This document shows, in pieces, positions 18,396 to 27,442 of a stretch of 64,000 bases of DNA. The stretch comes from Sulfurovum xiamenensis (GTDB lineage Bacteria; Campylobacterota; Campylobacteria; Campylobacterales; Sulfurovaceae), in contig NZ_JAQIBC010000003.1 in NCBI RefSeq assembly GCF_030347995.1, positions 124,001-188,000 on the forward strand, given 5' to 3'. Made by a program: the position numbers and the translations under genes. The notes under the pieces were generated by a model. That model saw only the letters and a list, made by a program, of their open reading frames with translations. It was not told the DNA's origin and made no database searches. Position 1 is the stretch's first letter. Every line of letters begins with the position of its first letter.

Positions 18396-19011
18396 TTTAG
18401 ACGGAACACTGATTGATTCAACAGAAGCGATACTAGAGAGTTTTGATGTTGCATTTAAAACATTTGGTACAGCAGTACCGGATGAGGAACGTATTAAAGC
18501 AGAGATAGGACATCCTTTGGATGTGATGTTTGCAACATTGGGCGTTGAAGCATCTTATGTGGATGCACATGTGCAGGCCTATAAGAGGCACTATAGAAAG
18601 ATCTCATGTGCGAAGACCGTATTGCTTCCTGAAGCAAGAGAAGCGGTGGAACTAGCAAGTCAACATGCCAGGCTTGGGGTTGTGACGACCAAAACGGCCA
18701 AATACTCCATAGAGCTTTTGGAACATATGGGGTTGATGACCTATTTTGATGTATTGGTAGGCAGAGAGGATGTGGTAAATCCCAAACCGCATCCCGAACC
18801 TATCTTTAAAGCGTTGTCCAAATTGCAGAGTGAAAGAAATATCTATTGGATGATAGGTGACACACCGATGGATATATTGGCAGCCAATGCGGCAAAGATC
18901 AATAGTGTGGCAGTCACATGCGGATATGCAGATGAAACCTTACTACTGGAGCATACGGATAATGTCTCTAAGAGTGCACTTGAGGCTGTGAAGTTCATTA
19001 CTCAATTATAA
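18379..19011 (+). CDS. HAD-superfamily phosphatase, phosphoglycolate-phosphatase-like
   Basis: 210 residues. Motif I FDLDGTLIDST carries the nucleophile Asp at residue 6 and the acid/base Asp at 8. Motif II is VTTKT, the lysine motif is in NPKPHPEP, and motif III is MIGDTPMD. The small alpha-helical cap sits between motifs I and II. This is the Gph/PpaX-like subgroup that hydrolyses small phosphoesters; the substrate cannot be told from sequence. The start lies inside the ATPase gene, making it the last cistron of the transporter operon. Confidence 0.85.
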   Translation: MIILFDLDGTLIDSTEAILESFDVAFKTFGTAVPDEERIKAEIGHPLDVMFATLGVEASYVDAHVQAYKRHYRKISCAKTVLLPEAREAVELASQHARLGVVTTKTAKYSIELLEHMGLMTYFDVLVGREDVVNPKPHPEPIFKALSKLQSERNIYWMIGDTPMDILAANAAKINSVAVTCGYADETLLLEHTDNVSKSALEAVKFITQL

Positions 19012-19026
19012 TACAAATTAAAACGC

Positions 19027-19032
19027 TATAAT
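19027..19032 (+). promoter_or_regulatory. -10 box for luxS
   Basis: Perfect TATAAT (in CGCTATAATC) 27 bp before the luxS ATG, with A/T-rich upstream DNA. Confidence 0.65.
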
Positions 19033-19058
19033 CAAAAAAATAGTTTGAAGGAAATTTT

Positions 19059-19574
19059 ATGCCATTATTAGACAGTTTTACTGTAGACCATACGAAGATG
19101 ATCGCACCTGCGGTACGTGTGGCTAAAAAGATGAGTAGCCCAAGCGGAGATGATATTACAGTCTATGACCTGCGTTTTTGTGTACCCAATCAGGAAGCAT
19201 TGCCGGAAAAAGGTATCCATACATTAGAACATCTGTTTGCAGGTTTTATGCGAGACAATTTGAACAGTAAGGATGTGGAGATCATAGATGTCTCTCCTAT
19301 GGGATGCCGTACAGGATTCTACATGTCAGTGCTCGGATCACCAAAAGCCAAAAAGGTAGCCAAAGCGTGGAAGAAGTCGATGAAAGATGTACTTGGCGTT
19401 GAAAGCAAAAAAGATATCCCGGAATTGAATAAGTATCAGTGCGGGACATACAAAATGCATTCATTAGATGAAGCACAAGCGATTGCACACACGGTATTGG
19501 ATAGAGGTGTAGGCGTGATGGACAATAGAAAACTGAAAATGACAAAAAAACAGATCAAAGAGGCAAACAAATAG
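19059..19574 (+). CDS. luxS: S-ribosylhomocysteine lyase
   Basis: 171 residues. LuxS cleaves S-ribosylhomocysteine to homocysteine and DPD, the precursor of autoinducer-2, in the activated methyl cycle. The metal site HTLEH (H54, E57, H58) with C129 (YQCGTY), and the catalytic Cys in MGCRTGFY (C83), are all present. AAGGAA lies before the ATG. It is followed closely by the mnmC-like gene. Confidence 0.98.
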   Translation: MPLLDSFTVDHTKMIAPAVRVAKKMSSPSGDDITVYDLRFCVPNQEALPEKGIHTLEHLFAGFMRDNLNSKDVEIIDVSPMGCRTGFYMSVLGSPKAKKVAKAWKKSMKDVLGVESKKDIPELNKYQCGTYKMHSLDEAQAIAHTVLDRGVGVMDNRKLKMTKKQIKEANK

Positions 19575-19604
19575 TGTTCAGCCTGATACCTGCAGATATG
19601 CTTG

Positions 19605-20387
19605 ATGTATAATAAATCGTTAAGAGAAGAGAAAAAGCTGGTACTGTGTGAAGATGGTACCCATACACTCTTTTCTGTTGAATTTGACGAACCCTACCAC
19701 TCTACCAAAGACGGTGCACTCCATGAGTCTTTAGAGAAACATGTAAAACCCGCATTGACTTTCAGCCAAAACAAGAGCGAACTGAGGATTTTGGATATCT
19801 GTTTTGGTCTGGGGTATAATACCTTTGCCACACTCTATTACATCAAAACACAGGGTTTGAAGACAAAAGTCCACATACTCTCTCCGGAGTTTGATGAAGG
19901 ACTTGTCCGCTCTTTGGATACCTTTGATTTTCCTCCGGAGTTTGAGGGTATCCAACACATTATCAAAGCGATCAGTGCTGATCTTTACTATGAAGATGAA
20001 CAGTTCAAGATAGAGATACTGCTGGGCGATGCAAGAGAAAGTATTCCAAAGATCGAAGACAAAATAGACATCATTTATCAAGATGCCTTCAGCCCCGCAC
20101 ACAATCCACTGCTTTGGACAAAAGAACACTTTACCGATATAAGAGTACTTTGCAAAGAGGATGCACTACTTACCACCTACTCAACAGCAGCAGCTGTACG
20201 TTTGGGACTGTATGAAAATGATTTTTTTATTTTTGTACACCGGGCTGAAATGATGCGTTTTTCGACGATCGCTTCTTTGAAGATGTTAGATGGATTGGAA
20301 TATATCGATATGGAACTGAAAAAACTGCGTAATCCCCAGGCACGCAGTATGAAAGATGAAGCGTATCTAAAAGATATGGACCGTTAG
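19605..20387 (+). CDS. MnmC-like tRNA 5-methylaminomethyl-2-thiouridine methyltransferase domain
   Basis: About 260 residues matching only the methyltransferase half of MnmC (no FAD oxidase domain). The signature YHSTKDGALHES substrate loop, a SAM motif LDICFGLGYNT, and the family block YQDAFSPAHNPLLWT are present. The enzyme completes mnm5s2U at the tRNA wobble base. I chose the ATG at 19605; a TTG immediately before it is also possible, and neither has a clear ribosome site. mnmG, in the same modification pathway, lies 1 kb downstream. The 3' end overlaps the convergent cupin gene by 21 bp. Confidence 0.85.
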   Translation: MYNKSLREEKKLVLCEDGTHTLFSVEFDEPYHSTKDGALHESLEKHVKPALTFSQNKSELRILDICFGLGYNTFATLYYIKTQGLKTKVHILSPEFDEGLVRSLDTFDFPPEFEGIQHIIKAISADLYYEDEQFKIEILLGDARESIPKIEDKIDIIYQDAFSPAHNPLLWTKEHFTDIRVLCKEDALLTTYSTAAAVRLGLYENDFFIFVHRAEMMRFSTIASLKMLDGLEYIDMELKKLRNPQARSMKDEAYLKDMDR

Positions 20388-20660
20388 CCAGAGTGTACCA
20401 TTTTGTGTATACAGCACACGATGGGGTGTGTTTGCGGGGATGAAGAGTGTATCTCCTCTTTTCAGTGTTTGCTCTGACTCATTTAAAAGCAGTGTTGCTT
20501 CACCTTCGAGTAAGACCAGCCATTCATCCTCTTCCTGTAGATATTCCGTTTCATCTAAATCATCTGAGCTGACGATACGGTTTATTTTGATATTTTTATG
20601 TTCAAGAAGCGGGGTAAAGGTTTCACAGCTTTGAGGTGTGATAGTGTCGTAAATATTCAC
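20367..20660 (-). CDS. small cupin-domain protein
   Basis: 97 residues forming a single cupin barrel. Conserved blocks are EEDEWLVLLEGEATL, then GDTLFIPANTPHRV with one metal-type His, and a C-terminal beta strand. The start is GTG at 20660, overlapping the ribE stop by one base (TAGTG), so it is translated with ribE. Function is unknown; such stand-alone cupins may bind small molecules or metals. Confidence 0.82.
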   Translation of the reverse strand: MNIYDTITPQSCETFTPLLEHKNIKINRIVSSDDLDETEYLQEEDEWLVLLEGEATLLLNESEQTLKRGDTLFIPANTPHRVLYTQNGTLWLTVHIF

Positions 20661-21277
20661 TAGTATGTCATCTGCAAGCTGTCAATCTCTTCCCAGCTCA
20701 TACTTTTTTTCGGGTTTCTGTGTGACAGAATGTGGTCGATGTACCTGGCAAACATATCGGTCTCTATATTCAGTTTGGTTCCCACTTTATAATTTTTCAT
20801 CAGGGTCTCTTTGAGTGTGTGTGGGATGATGGTGAGTCTAAAATAATCTGCACCTACATCATTGACGGTCAAAGAGATACCGTCTATGGTGATAGAGCCT
20901 TTGGGTATGATATGAGCGATGTATTTTGGATCCACAGTGATAATGAAGTCGGTGGCATTCTCTCTAGGCGTGATCTGTGAAACTGTACCGACACAATCGA
21001 CATGCCCCTGTACAATGTGCCCTTCAAAACGGTCATGCATCATCATCGCAGGTTCCATATGCACAGCACCGGAGAGCTTACTTTCATCGATGATGGAACG
21101 TGTTTCATCTGCCAGTTCAAGATCAAAGCCGTCACTGTTTACCTTAATAACAGTCAAACAGACACCGTTGATGGCAATAGAGTCACCAAGTTTTGCTTTA
21201 TGTTTAGACTGTATGGTTAATATATTATTTTGGTAGCTTTTTACTGTGGCGATTTCACGTATCAGACCTGTAAACAT
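20660..21277 (-). CDS. ribE: riboflavin synthase alpha chain
   Basis: 205 residues with the two tandem lumazine-binding barrels of riboflavin synthase, which dismutates two 6,7-dimethyl-8-ribityllumazines into riboflavin. N-terminal MFTGLIREI; first barrel GDSIAINGVCLTV; second barrel GSITIDGISLTVNDV; the GHVDCVGTV hinge lies between. The first gene of a two-gene minus-strand unit with the cupin. Confidence 0.96.
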   Translation of the reverse strand: MFTGLIREIATVKSYQNNILTIQSKHKAKLGDSIAINGVCLTVIKVNSDGFDLELADETRSIIDESKLSGAVHMEPAMMMHDRFEGHIVQGHVDCVGTVSQITPRENATDFIITVDPKYIAHIIPKGSITIDGISLTVNDVGADYFRLTIIPHTLKETLMKNYKVGTKLNIETDMFARYIDHILSHRNPKKSMSWEEIDSLQMTY

Positions 21278-21307
21278 AGACTCTCTTTTTTTAGATATAA
21301 TTCGATT

Positions 21308-21313
21308 ATTATA
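21308..21313 (-). promoter_or_regulatory. -10 box for ribE
   Basis: TATAAT on the minus strand (in GCTATAATAATC), 31 bp before the ribE start, in the gap shared with divergent mnmG. Confidence 0.55.
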
Positions 21314-21375
21314 GCAAAATATATATTTTTTCTTGTTCCAAGCCTCGGTTTGTGAACAGGAGGTAAGGTTTTTTT

Positions 21376-23250
21376 ATGAATTATGATGTCATAGTCATCG
21401 GTGGCGGACATGCAGGTATAGAGGCTTCTTTGGCTTCTGCACGTATGGGCAGTAAAACATTGATGATCACAATATTAGCAGAACAGATCGGTGCATCTTC
21501 CTGTAACCCGGCCATAGGCGGATTGGCCAAAGGTCACCTGGTCCGTGAAGTCGATGCACTTGGCGGTGAGATGGGTCTGTGTACAGATAAAACGGGGATA
21601 CAGTTCCGTACGCTCAATGCTTCCAAAGGTCCGGCAGTAAGAGGGAGTCGTGCACAGATAGATATGGATGAGTATCGTATCTATATGCGTAATGTGGTAC
21701 TCAATACGGAGAATCTTGATGTTAAACAGGAGATCGCAGAAGGTCTGATCATAGAAGAGGGTGAGGTCAAAGGTGTCACGACACAGTTGGACAATACTTA
21801 CAGGGCATCCAAGGTCATCATCACGGCAGGTACATTCCTTAACGGGCTTATCCATATAGGTGAAAAAACACAAACAGCAGGACGACAGGGTGAATTTGCC
21901 TCTGTAGAGCTGGCAGAGTATCTGCGTGGACTGGGGTTGAATATCGGACGTCTTAAAACAGGAACCTGTGCGCGTATCGATGCGAAGACCGTGGACACAT
22001 CGGGTATGGAGATACAACCGGGAGACACCCCACCGCCGCCTTTTTCCTTCAGAACGGATAAAAAGACATTTAATCCCAAGCAACTGCCATGTTATGTGAC
22101 CTACACCAATGAAGATACCCATGAGATCATTGAGAGTAATTTCTATAGAGCACCGATGTTCTCAGGACAGATAGAAGGGGTGGGACCGCGCTACTGTCCA
22201 AGCATCGAAGATAAGATCAATCGATTCAGGGACAGACCTAGACACCAGATCTTTGTAGAGCCTCAGACGATCGATGAAACCGAGTATTATATCAACGGTA
22301 TGAGTACCTCTTTACCGACGGATGTACAGCTTGAGATGGTACGCTCGGTGGCAGGGATGGAAAATGCGAAGATCGTCCGCTACGGTTATGCTATAGAGTA
22401 TGATTATATACAGCCGACAGAACTAAAACATACGCTTGAGACAAAGAAGATCAAAGGACTCTATACCGCAGGTCAGATCAATGGTACGACAGGGTATGAA
22501 GAAGCAGCAGCACAGGGGCTGATGGCAGGGATCAATGCTGCATTGAGCATACAAGGGAAAGAACCTTTTATTCTTAGACGTGATGAAGCCTATATCGGGG
22601 TACTGATAGATGACCTGGTGACCAAGGGGACCAAAGAACCATACCGTATGTTCACCAGTCGTGCAGAGTACAGACTTCTTTTACGGGAAGACAATGCAGA
22701 TATGAGACTTTCCCATTACGGAAAAGAGCTGGGTCTTTTGGATGATGCGTATATCAAACGCTTTGAAAAGAAAAAAGCCGATATTGAAGAGGCATTGGAT
22801 TACTTGAGAGTCCATCATGCCACGCCTACCAAAGAGTTCTTAGCCAAACTCGAGTCTATAGGGGCGATGAAGATCAATGACAAAACCTATATGATGGATG
22901 TCATAGGGCGTGGTGAATTCAACAGAGAAAAATTAATTACGCTTCTACCGGAATTTGACAAGTATGATGATGAGGTGATAGAACAGATTTTGATCGAAGC
23001 AAAATACAGCCGTTATATAGAAAAACAGCAGCAGCAGATCCTGCAAATGGATGATATGCTTAAGATTAAAATTCCAGAAGGTTTTGCCTATAGAAATATC
23101 GCAGGATTAAGCAATGAGATCGTAGAAAAACTTGAACTTGCTACGCCACCTACACTGTTCGCTGCGTCACAGATATCAGGTGTGACCCCTGCGGCTTTGG
23201 AAATTATACATGTGCATATCAAAATGGCGCAGAAAAACAAAAAAAAATGA
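21376..23250 (+). CDS. mnmG: tRNA uridine-5-carboxymethylaminomethyl modification enzyme
   Basis: 624 residues, the normal MnmG/GidA length. With MnmE it installs the carboxymethylaminomethyl (or aminomethyl) group at U34 of several tRNAs, using FAD and folate. FAD fold [12 protein letters not shown] (residues 7-18); signature block [22 protein letters not shown] region; second signature [16 protein letters not shown]. The C-terminal helical MnmE-binding domain is intact. Strong AGGAGGT before the ATG. Confidence 0.98.
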   Translation: MNYDVIVIGGGHAGIEASLASARMGSKTLMITILAEQIGASSCNPAIGGLAKGHLVREVDALGGEMGLCTDKTGIQFRTLNASKGPAVRGSRAQIDMDEYRIYMRNVVLNTENLDVKQEIAEGLIIEEGEVKGVTTQLDNTYRASKVIITAGTFLNGLIHIGEKTQTAGRQGEFASVELAEYLRGLGLNIGRLKTGTCARIDAKTVDTSGMEIQPGDTPPPPFSFRTDKKTFNPKQLPCYVTYTNEDTHEIIESNFYRAPMFSGQIEGVGPRYCPSIEDKINRFRDRPRHQIFVEPQTIDETEYYINGMSTSLPTDVQLEMVRSVAGMENAKIVRYGYAIEYDYIQPTELKHTLETKKIKGLYTAGQINGTTGYEEAAAQGLMAGINAALSIQGKEPFILRRDEAYIGVLIDDLVTKGTKEPYRMFTSRAEYRLLLREDNADMRLSHYGKELGLLDDAYIKRFEKKKADIEEALDYLRVHHATPTKEFLAKLESIGAMKINDKTYMMDVIGRGEFNREKLITLLPEFDKYDDEVIEQILIEAKYSRYIEKQQQQILQMDDMLKIKIPEGFAYRNIAGLSNEIVEKLELATPPTLFAASQISGVTPAALEIIHVHIKMAQKNKKK

Positions 23251-23480
23251 TGCACCGGTAAGCGAATAAACGGATATTATACCATTGTCACTCAACTCCA
23301 AACTCATTTTTCTGGTTTCACCTCTTTGTAGGTGTAACCTGTTCCAATTCAAAATACAAACATCGAAATAGATTTCCATTCCATTCTCATTTTATCTATA
23401 AGTCCACCTTTGGGTAAGTGAAACGAGAGAAATGTATATACTTTAATTATAATAAAAGTATTAAAATAATTTATTATTAT

Positions 23481-23519
23481 AAACATAAATTAAATCTATA
23501 ATATTTTTAATTTATGTTT
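23481..23519. promoter_or_regulatory. 14-bp inverted repeat enclosing a TATAAT, upstream of petA
   Basis: Arms AAACATAAATTAAA (23481-23494) and TTTAATTTATGTTT (23506-23519) are perfectly complementary. The 11-base spacer contains TATAAT at 23497-23502. It could be an operator over a promoter or an RNA hairpin. It is centred about 90 bp before the petA start. Confidence 0.55.
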
Positions 23520-23546
23520 CTTTTACACTTCTTATTTAACCATAAG

Positions 23547-23557
23547 TACAATACAAT
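23547..23557 (+). promoter_or_regulatory. -10 region proximal to petA
   Basis: Two overlapping TACAAT boxes (23547-23552 and 23552-23557), 34-44 bp before the petA ATG. Either could serve a transcript with a leader of about 30 bases. Confidence 0.4.
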
Positions 23558-23590
23558 ATAAACATAGTTTTAATTGATGGAGGATCAAAG

Positions 23591-24103
23591 ATGAAAGAAA
23601 ACGAAAAAGGTCGTCGAGACTTTATGGGTATGGCACTGGGTGCATGTGCTGCTGTAGGGGGTGTAGGTGCACTTTATGCTGCAAAACGCACATGGGACCC
23701 ATTGCCGAGTGTCAAGGCAGCTGGATTTACTACGATCGATCTAAGTATGGCGCAAGAAAATGTACTGAATGTTGAAAAATGGAGAGGAAAGCCGATCTTT
23801 ATTTTGAAAAAATCAGCAGATATGAAAGCAGATGACAGAGATATTGTGATCGGTACAGATAGATATCATGTTTCTATAGGTCTTTGTACACACTTAGGAT
23901 GTATTCCTGCCTATGAGAAAGACCAGCATAAATTCAAGTGTGCTTGTCATGGTGGAGAGTTTGATGCAAGTGGACACCAAATTTTCGGTCCTCCTCCAAG
24001 TCCACTTGAAATTCCTCCATTTAAAATAGAGGGCACAAAGCTTGTGCTGGGTGAGACAGGTCCAGAATATCAGAAAATGTTAGATGCCGGTCTAACAGTA
24101 TAA
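23591..24103 (+). CDS. petA: ubiquinol-cytochrome c reductase Rieske iron-sulfur subunit
   Basis: 170 residues. The Rieske 2Fe-2S subunit of the bc1 complex takes one electron from quinol and passes it to cytochrome c1. N-terminal Tat-type anchor GRRDFMGMALG with one hydrophobic helix (about 12-30). Cluster box 1 CTHLGC (ligands C99 and H101) and box 2 CACHGG (C117, H120), with C104-C119 as the disulfide. The PPPSPL hinge follows. GGAGG precedes the ATG. First gene of petABC. Confidence 0.97.
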   Translation: MKENEKGRRDFMGMALGACAAVGGVGALYAAKRTWDPLPSVKAAGFTTIDLSMAQENVLNVEKWRGKPIFILKKSADMKADDRDIVIGTDRYHVSIGLCTHLGCIPAYEKDQHKFKCACHGGEFDASGHQIFGPPPSPLEIPPFKIEGTKLVLGETGPEYQKMLDAGLTV

Positions 24104-24116
24104 GGGGAGGGGAGTT

Positions 24117-25346
24117 ATGGCACATTTTGAAAAAGCAAACAGTCTGAATGAGTGGTTGGATCAGCGTTTAGCGATCAATACACTCAAAAGAGTACTTAAT
24201 ACAGAATACTGGATCCCAAAAGACATAAACTTTCTTTGGGCTATGGGTATGGTCCTGGCAGCAACATTCGGTATGCTCGTGATTTCAGGTATCTTCTTAC
24301 TGATGTATTATAAACCAGATACAAATCTGGCATTTGATTCTGTGAACTATACGATCATGAGTGAAGTAGGATATGGTTGGTTATGGAGACATATTCACGG
24401 TGTGGGTGCGTCGATCGTATTCCTTATCATCTACATTCATATGTTCACAGGTATCTATTATGGTTCCTACAAAAAAGGTAGAGAATTGATCTGGCTTTCG
24501 GGTATGGGACTCTTTGTTGCATTCTCAGCAGAAGCTTTCTCAGGATATATGCTACCTTGGGGACAGATGAGTTACTGGGCCGGTATGGTTATTACAAACC
24601 TCTTCTCAGGCGGTTCACTTGAAGCCTATGGTTTGGTTGAGTGGATACGTGGTGATTATGTCCCGGGTGATGCATTCTTAACAAGATTTTTTATGTTGCA
24701 TGTATTGTTGCTTCCATTGGTGATCATAGGGCTTATCGTACTGCATTTTGGTACGCTTAGAATTCCGCATGTCAACAATCAGGAAGGTGCAGAGATCGAC
24801 TTTAAAGAAGCAGCTGACCTCTGGAAAGCCGGTAAGAAAAAAGAGTCTAAAGTTATTCCATTCTCTCCGGTATTCTTGAGTAAAGATGTCTTTGTAATGG
24901 GTGTCTATTTTATACTCTTCTTTTATTTGGTGTTCTATAACTTTAACTTCGCGATGGACCCGGTGAATTTTGATCCGGCAGACGGATTGAAGACACCGGC
25001 ACACATTTATCCTGAGTGGTACTTCTTGTGGTCTTATGAGATCCTGCGTCCATTTGGAAAAGATGCCGGTTTGATCGCGTTTGGTATTGCACAGGCAGCC
25101 TTGTTCTTCTTACCATTTATCGATAGAAGTCCAAATGTGGCTCCGGCACATAAAAGAGGACTTTTCCAAGTGTGGTTCTGGGTATTATTGATCGATATGA
25201 TCGCATTGACTGCTTTGGGAAAATTGCCACCGACAGATCCTACATTTGCTCTTTTAGGTAAGATCTCTGCATGGACGTTCCTGGCACTTGGACCGATCCT
25301 GGTGGTTATTACCATGTTTGAGAAAAAAATAGAGAAAGGAGCATAA
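24117..25346 (+). CDS. petB: ubiquinol-cytochrome c reductase cytochrome b subunit
   Basis: 409 residues holding both the N-terminal four-helix haem part and the C-terminal subunit-IV-like part in one chain, as in bc1 rather than b6f. Haem-ligand region RHIHGVGAS and a later HVLLLP / LIVLHFG region; the quinol-oxidation-site motif is PEWYF (in HIYPEWYFLWSYEILR). About eight membrane helices. Starts 13 bp after petA with a strong GGGGAGG site. Confidence 0.97.
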   Translation: MAHFEKANSLNEWLDQRLAINTLKRVLNTEYWIPKDINFLWAMGMVLAATFGMLVISGIFLLMYYKPDTNLAFDSVNYTIMSEVGYGWLWRHIHGVGASIVFLIIYIHMFTGIYYGSYKKGRELIWLSGMGLFVAFSAEAFSGYMLPWGQMSYWAGMVITNLFSGGSLEAYGLVEWIRGDYVPGDAFLTRFFMLHVLLLPLVIIGLIVLHFGTLRIPHVNNQEGAEIDFKEAADLWKAGKKKESKVIPFSPVFLSKDVFVMGVYFILFFYLVFYNFNFAMDPVNFDPADGLKTPAHIYPEWYFLWSYEILRPFGKDAGLIAFGIAQAALFFLPFIDRSPNVAPAHKRGLFQVWFWVLLIDMIALTALGKLPPTDPTFALLGKISAWTFLALGPILVVITMFEKKIEKGA

Positions 25347-25347
25347 C

Positions 25348-26334
25348 ATGAGAGAGTTGAAAATATTAGCCGTTGTTGTCTTCTTTTCGTTATTGACCTA
25401 TTATCTGGTAGAGCCTTATGCACACCATGAAATGCACAAGAAAGTAGATGCCCAAGGAAATGAGATAAAAACAGAGAGTCATGGATTTATCTATGATGGT
25501 ACAGCTGACATCGTTGAAGCAGAACGTGCAGGTGATGCCTCTAAACTGGCGGCAAAAGAAGCATTCTGGGCTGATGTAGCAAAAGTGGCTAAACTTGAAG
25601 GAAATGCTGCAGCAGGTGAAGCTGGTTTTGGTTTATGTATGGGATGTCACAATGGTGCAAACATGAACATGGGTGGTGTAATACCGCCAAATCTTGATCA
25701 TGCAGGTGCAATTTATGATAAAGATTATCTCATCGCACTTATCAAAGATCCTGCTATGGCATCGAACGTGGATCATAAGTATGCAGATACGATGATGCAC
25801 CCTATGGGTTCGATCAAGTCTATGATGACTGATGATCAGCAGATTGCAGATGTGGTAGCTTATATACTTGAGAACAAAGCAGGTGAAGTAACCCCTAAAG
25901 AAGCTTATATGGAAGCATGTATGAGATGTCATGCCGTGCGTTACGGGAAACTGACACAATTGGGTGAAACACCTGTATTTAAACATGAAAAAGAGGCACT
26001 TGCCTATAAGATAAAAGTGATAGATGAACAGGACGCAGTGAAAGCCTATATGGGTAAACTTCCTCCTGATCTTTCCATGATCATCAGAGCAAGAAGCGAA
26101 CACTTCATGGAGACATTTATAGAAAATCCACAAAGCCAATTGGCCGGTACCTCTATGCCTAGAGTGGGATTAAGTCATGAAGGCTATGAGAAGGTCAAAG
26201 CATACTTGACTGAAGTGGGTGATCCAAGTAAAGAAAAAAGAGAAGCGATCGGGCCGATCGTGATCGGTTTCTTTATCCTCTTCTCACTTCTTGCGTTGTT
26301 GTGGAAGAAATCACAATGGAGAGATCTACACTAA
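25348..26334 (+). CDS. petC: di-haem cytochrome c1 of the bc1 complex
   Basis: 328 residues with an N-terminal membrane helix (about 6-22), two class-I-like haem motifs CMGCH (C97-H101) and CMRCH (C191-H195), and a C-terminal membrane helix (about 302-320). Epsilonproteobacterial bc1 complexes use this di-haem protein instead of the mono-haem cytochrome c1, consistent with the host assignment. It accepts electrons from the Rieske protein and passes them to soluble or tethered cytochromes. One base separates it from petB. A terminator follows at 26346. Confidence 0.93.
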   Translation: MRELKILAVVVFFSLLTYYLVEPYAHHEMHKKVDAQGNEIKTESHGFIYDGTADIVEAERAGDASKLAAKEAFWADVAKVAKLEGNAAAGEAGFGLCMGCHNGANMNMGGVIPPNLDHAGAIYDKDYLIALIKDPAMASNVDHKYADTMMHPMGSIKSMMTDDQQIADVVAYILENKAGEVTPKEAYMEACMRCHAVRYGKLTQLGETPVFKHEKEALAYKIKVIDEQDAVKAYMGKLPPDLSMIIRARSEHFMETFIENPQSQLAGTSMPRVGLSHEGYEKVKAYLTEVGDPSKEKREAIGPIVIGFFILFSLLALLWKKSQWRDLH

Positions 26335-26345
26335 TTTAGTAACTT

Positions 26346-26378
26346 AGGACAGGGAACTTCCTTGTCCTCACTTTTTTT
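26346..26378 (+). terminator. intrinsic terminator of petABC
   Basis: AGGACAGGG / CCTTGTCCT stem (26346-26354 with 26360-26368, one G-T pair), a 5-base loop, then a run of seven T. Confidence 0.9.
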
Positions 26379-26447
26379 ATACACATTATCCCTTTTTTAT
26401 CTACATTTAGGTACCCTAAGAAAAAATTTGAAGAAATTTTAAAAAAT

Positions 26448-26453
26448 TATACA
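26448..26453 (+). promoter_or_regulatory. -10-like box just before moaA
   Basis: TATACA 11 bp before the moaA ATG. If used, the leader would be only about five bases. moaA has no clear Shine-Dalgarno site, in line with a near-leaderless message. Confidence 0.35.
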
Positions 26454-26464
26454 TTGGATTTTAT

Positions 26465-27442
26465 ATGCTTATAGATGGACATGGCCGTACAGTCAACTAC
26501 TTACGTATCTCAGTGACAGAACGTTGTAATTTCAGATGTCAGTACTGTATGCCGGAAAAACCTTTTTCATGGGTACCTAAAGAGAACTTACTTACTTTTG
26601 AAGAACTTTTTTTATTTGTCAAAGTTGCCATTGATGGAGGGGTAACGAAGATTCGTCTGACCGGTGGGGAACCGTTACTCAGAGAAGACCTGGATAAATT
26701 TATCAAGATGATATCTGATTATAAGCCCGATATCGATCTGGCATTAACAACCAATGCGTATCTTCTTCCTGAAGCAGCACAAAGACTGAAGGATGCTGGC
26801 CTTAAAAGACTGAATATTTCACTTGATTCACTGAAGGCGGATGTGGCAGCGAAGATCGCAGGAAAAGATGTACTTCCCCAAGTGCTTAAAGGTATCGAGA
26901 AAGCTTTAGAAGTGGGACTTAAAGTGAAGATCAATATGGTACCTCTTAAAGGTATCAATGATGGTGAGATCCTTGATATCCTGGAGTACTGTAAAGCACG
27001 TAACATCAAAGTACGTTTCATAGAGTATATGGAAAACAGACATGCGGATCAGGCACTCAAGGGTATGCATGGTAGAGAGATACTTGAGAAGGTCAAAGAG
27101 AGGCATACGATCCATGCTTTAGGACGGGAAGGAGCCAGTCCATCGTTTAATTATGCGCTTGAAGATGGTACAGAGTTTGGATTGATAGACCCGCATAAGC
27201 ATGATTTCTGTGAAAGCTGCAACCGTATACGTTTGACTGCTGAAGGGAATCTCATTCCCTGTCTCTATTTTGATGAAGCGATGAGCATTGCAGAATCAGT
27301 GAAAAAGGGTGATATCCACGGTGCAGCAAATGTCTTGGCCCAGGTACTCAAAGACAAACCCAAAGAGAACCGTTGGAGTGAGGAGAACCCTAATGAAGAG
27401 AAAGAGATCTCCTCACGTGCCTTTTATGAAACTGGTGGCTGA
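26465..27442 (+). CDS. moaA: GTP 3',8-cyclase, molybdenum cofactor biosynthesis
   Basis: 325 residues. MoaA is a radical SAM enzyme with two 4Fe-4S clusters that, with MoaC, turns GTP into cyclic pyranopterin monophosphate. N-terminal cluster CNFRCQYC (C21, C25, C28); C-terminal cluster C249, C252 (CESCNRIR) and a third Cys near 266 (IPCLYFD). The usual C-terminal GG is present (ETGG). The product feeds cofactor for molybdoenzymes such as the formate dehydrogenase at 40455. The stop overlaps the queE start by one base. Confidence 0.97.
   Translation: MLIDGHGRTVNYLRISVTERCNFRCQYCMPEKPFSWVPKENLLTFEELFLFVKVAIDGGVTKIRLTGGEPLLREDLDKFIKMISDYKPDIDLALTTNAYLLPEAAQRLKDAGLKRLNISLDSLKADVAAKIAGKDVLPQVLKGIEKALEVGLKVKINMVPLKGINDGEILDILEYCKARNIKVRFIEYMENRHADQALKGMHGREILEKVKERHTIHALGREGASPSFNYALEDGTEFGLIDPHKHDFCESCNRIRLTAEGNLIPCLYFDEAMSIAESVKKGDIHGAANVLAQVLKDKPKENRWSEENPNEEKEISSRAFYETGG

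Larger units (their letters stand above)
23251..23590. other. 340-bp mnmG-petA intergenic region
   Basis: No convincing gene. It holds a 10-bp hairpin with one mismatch (23314-23339, GGTTtCACCT / AGGTGtAACC) that may end mnmG transcription, then very A/T-rich DNA with a perfect 14-bp dyad around a TATAAT (23481-23519) and a second -10-like region near 23547. Confidence 0.7.

Noticed and set aside
23176..23379. Minus-strand frame of 67 codons at the mnmG end
   Set aside because: Overlaps mnmG and a hairpin; composition does not look coded.
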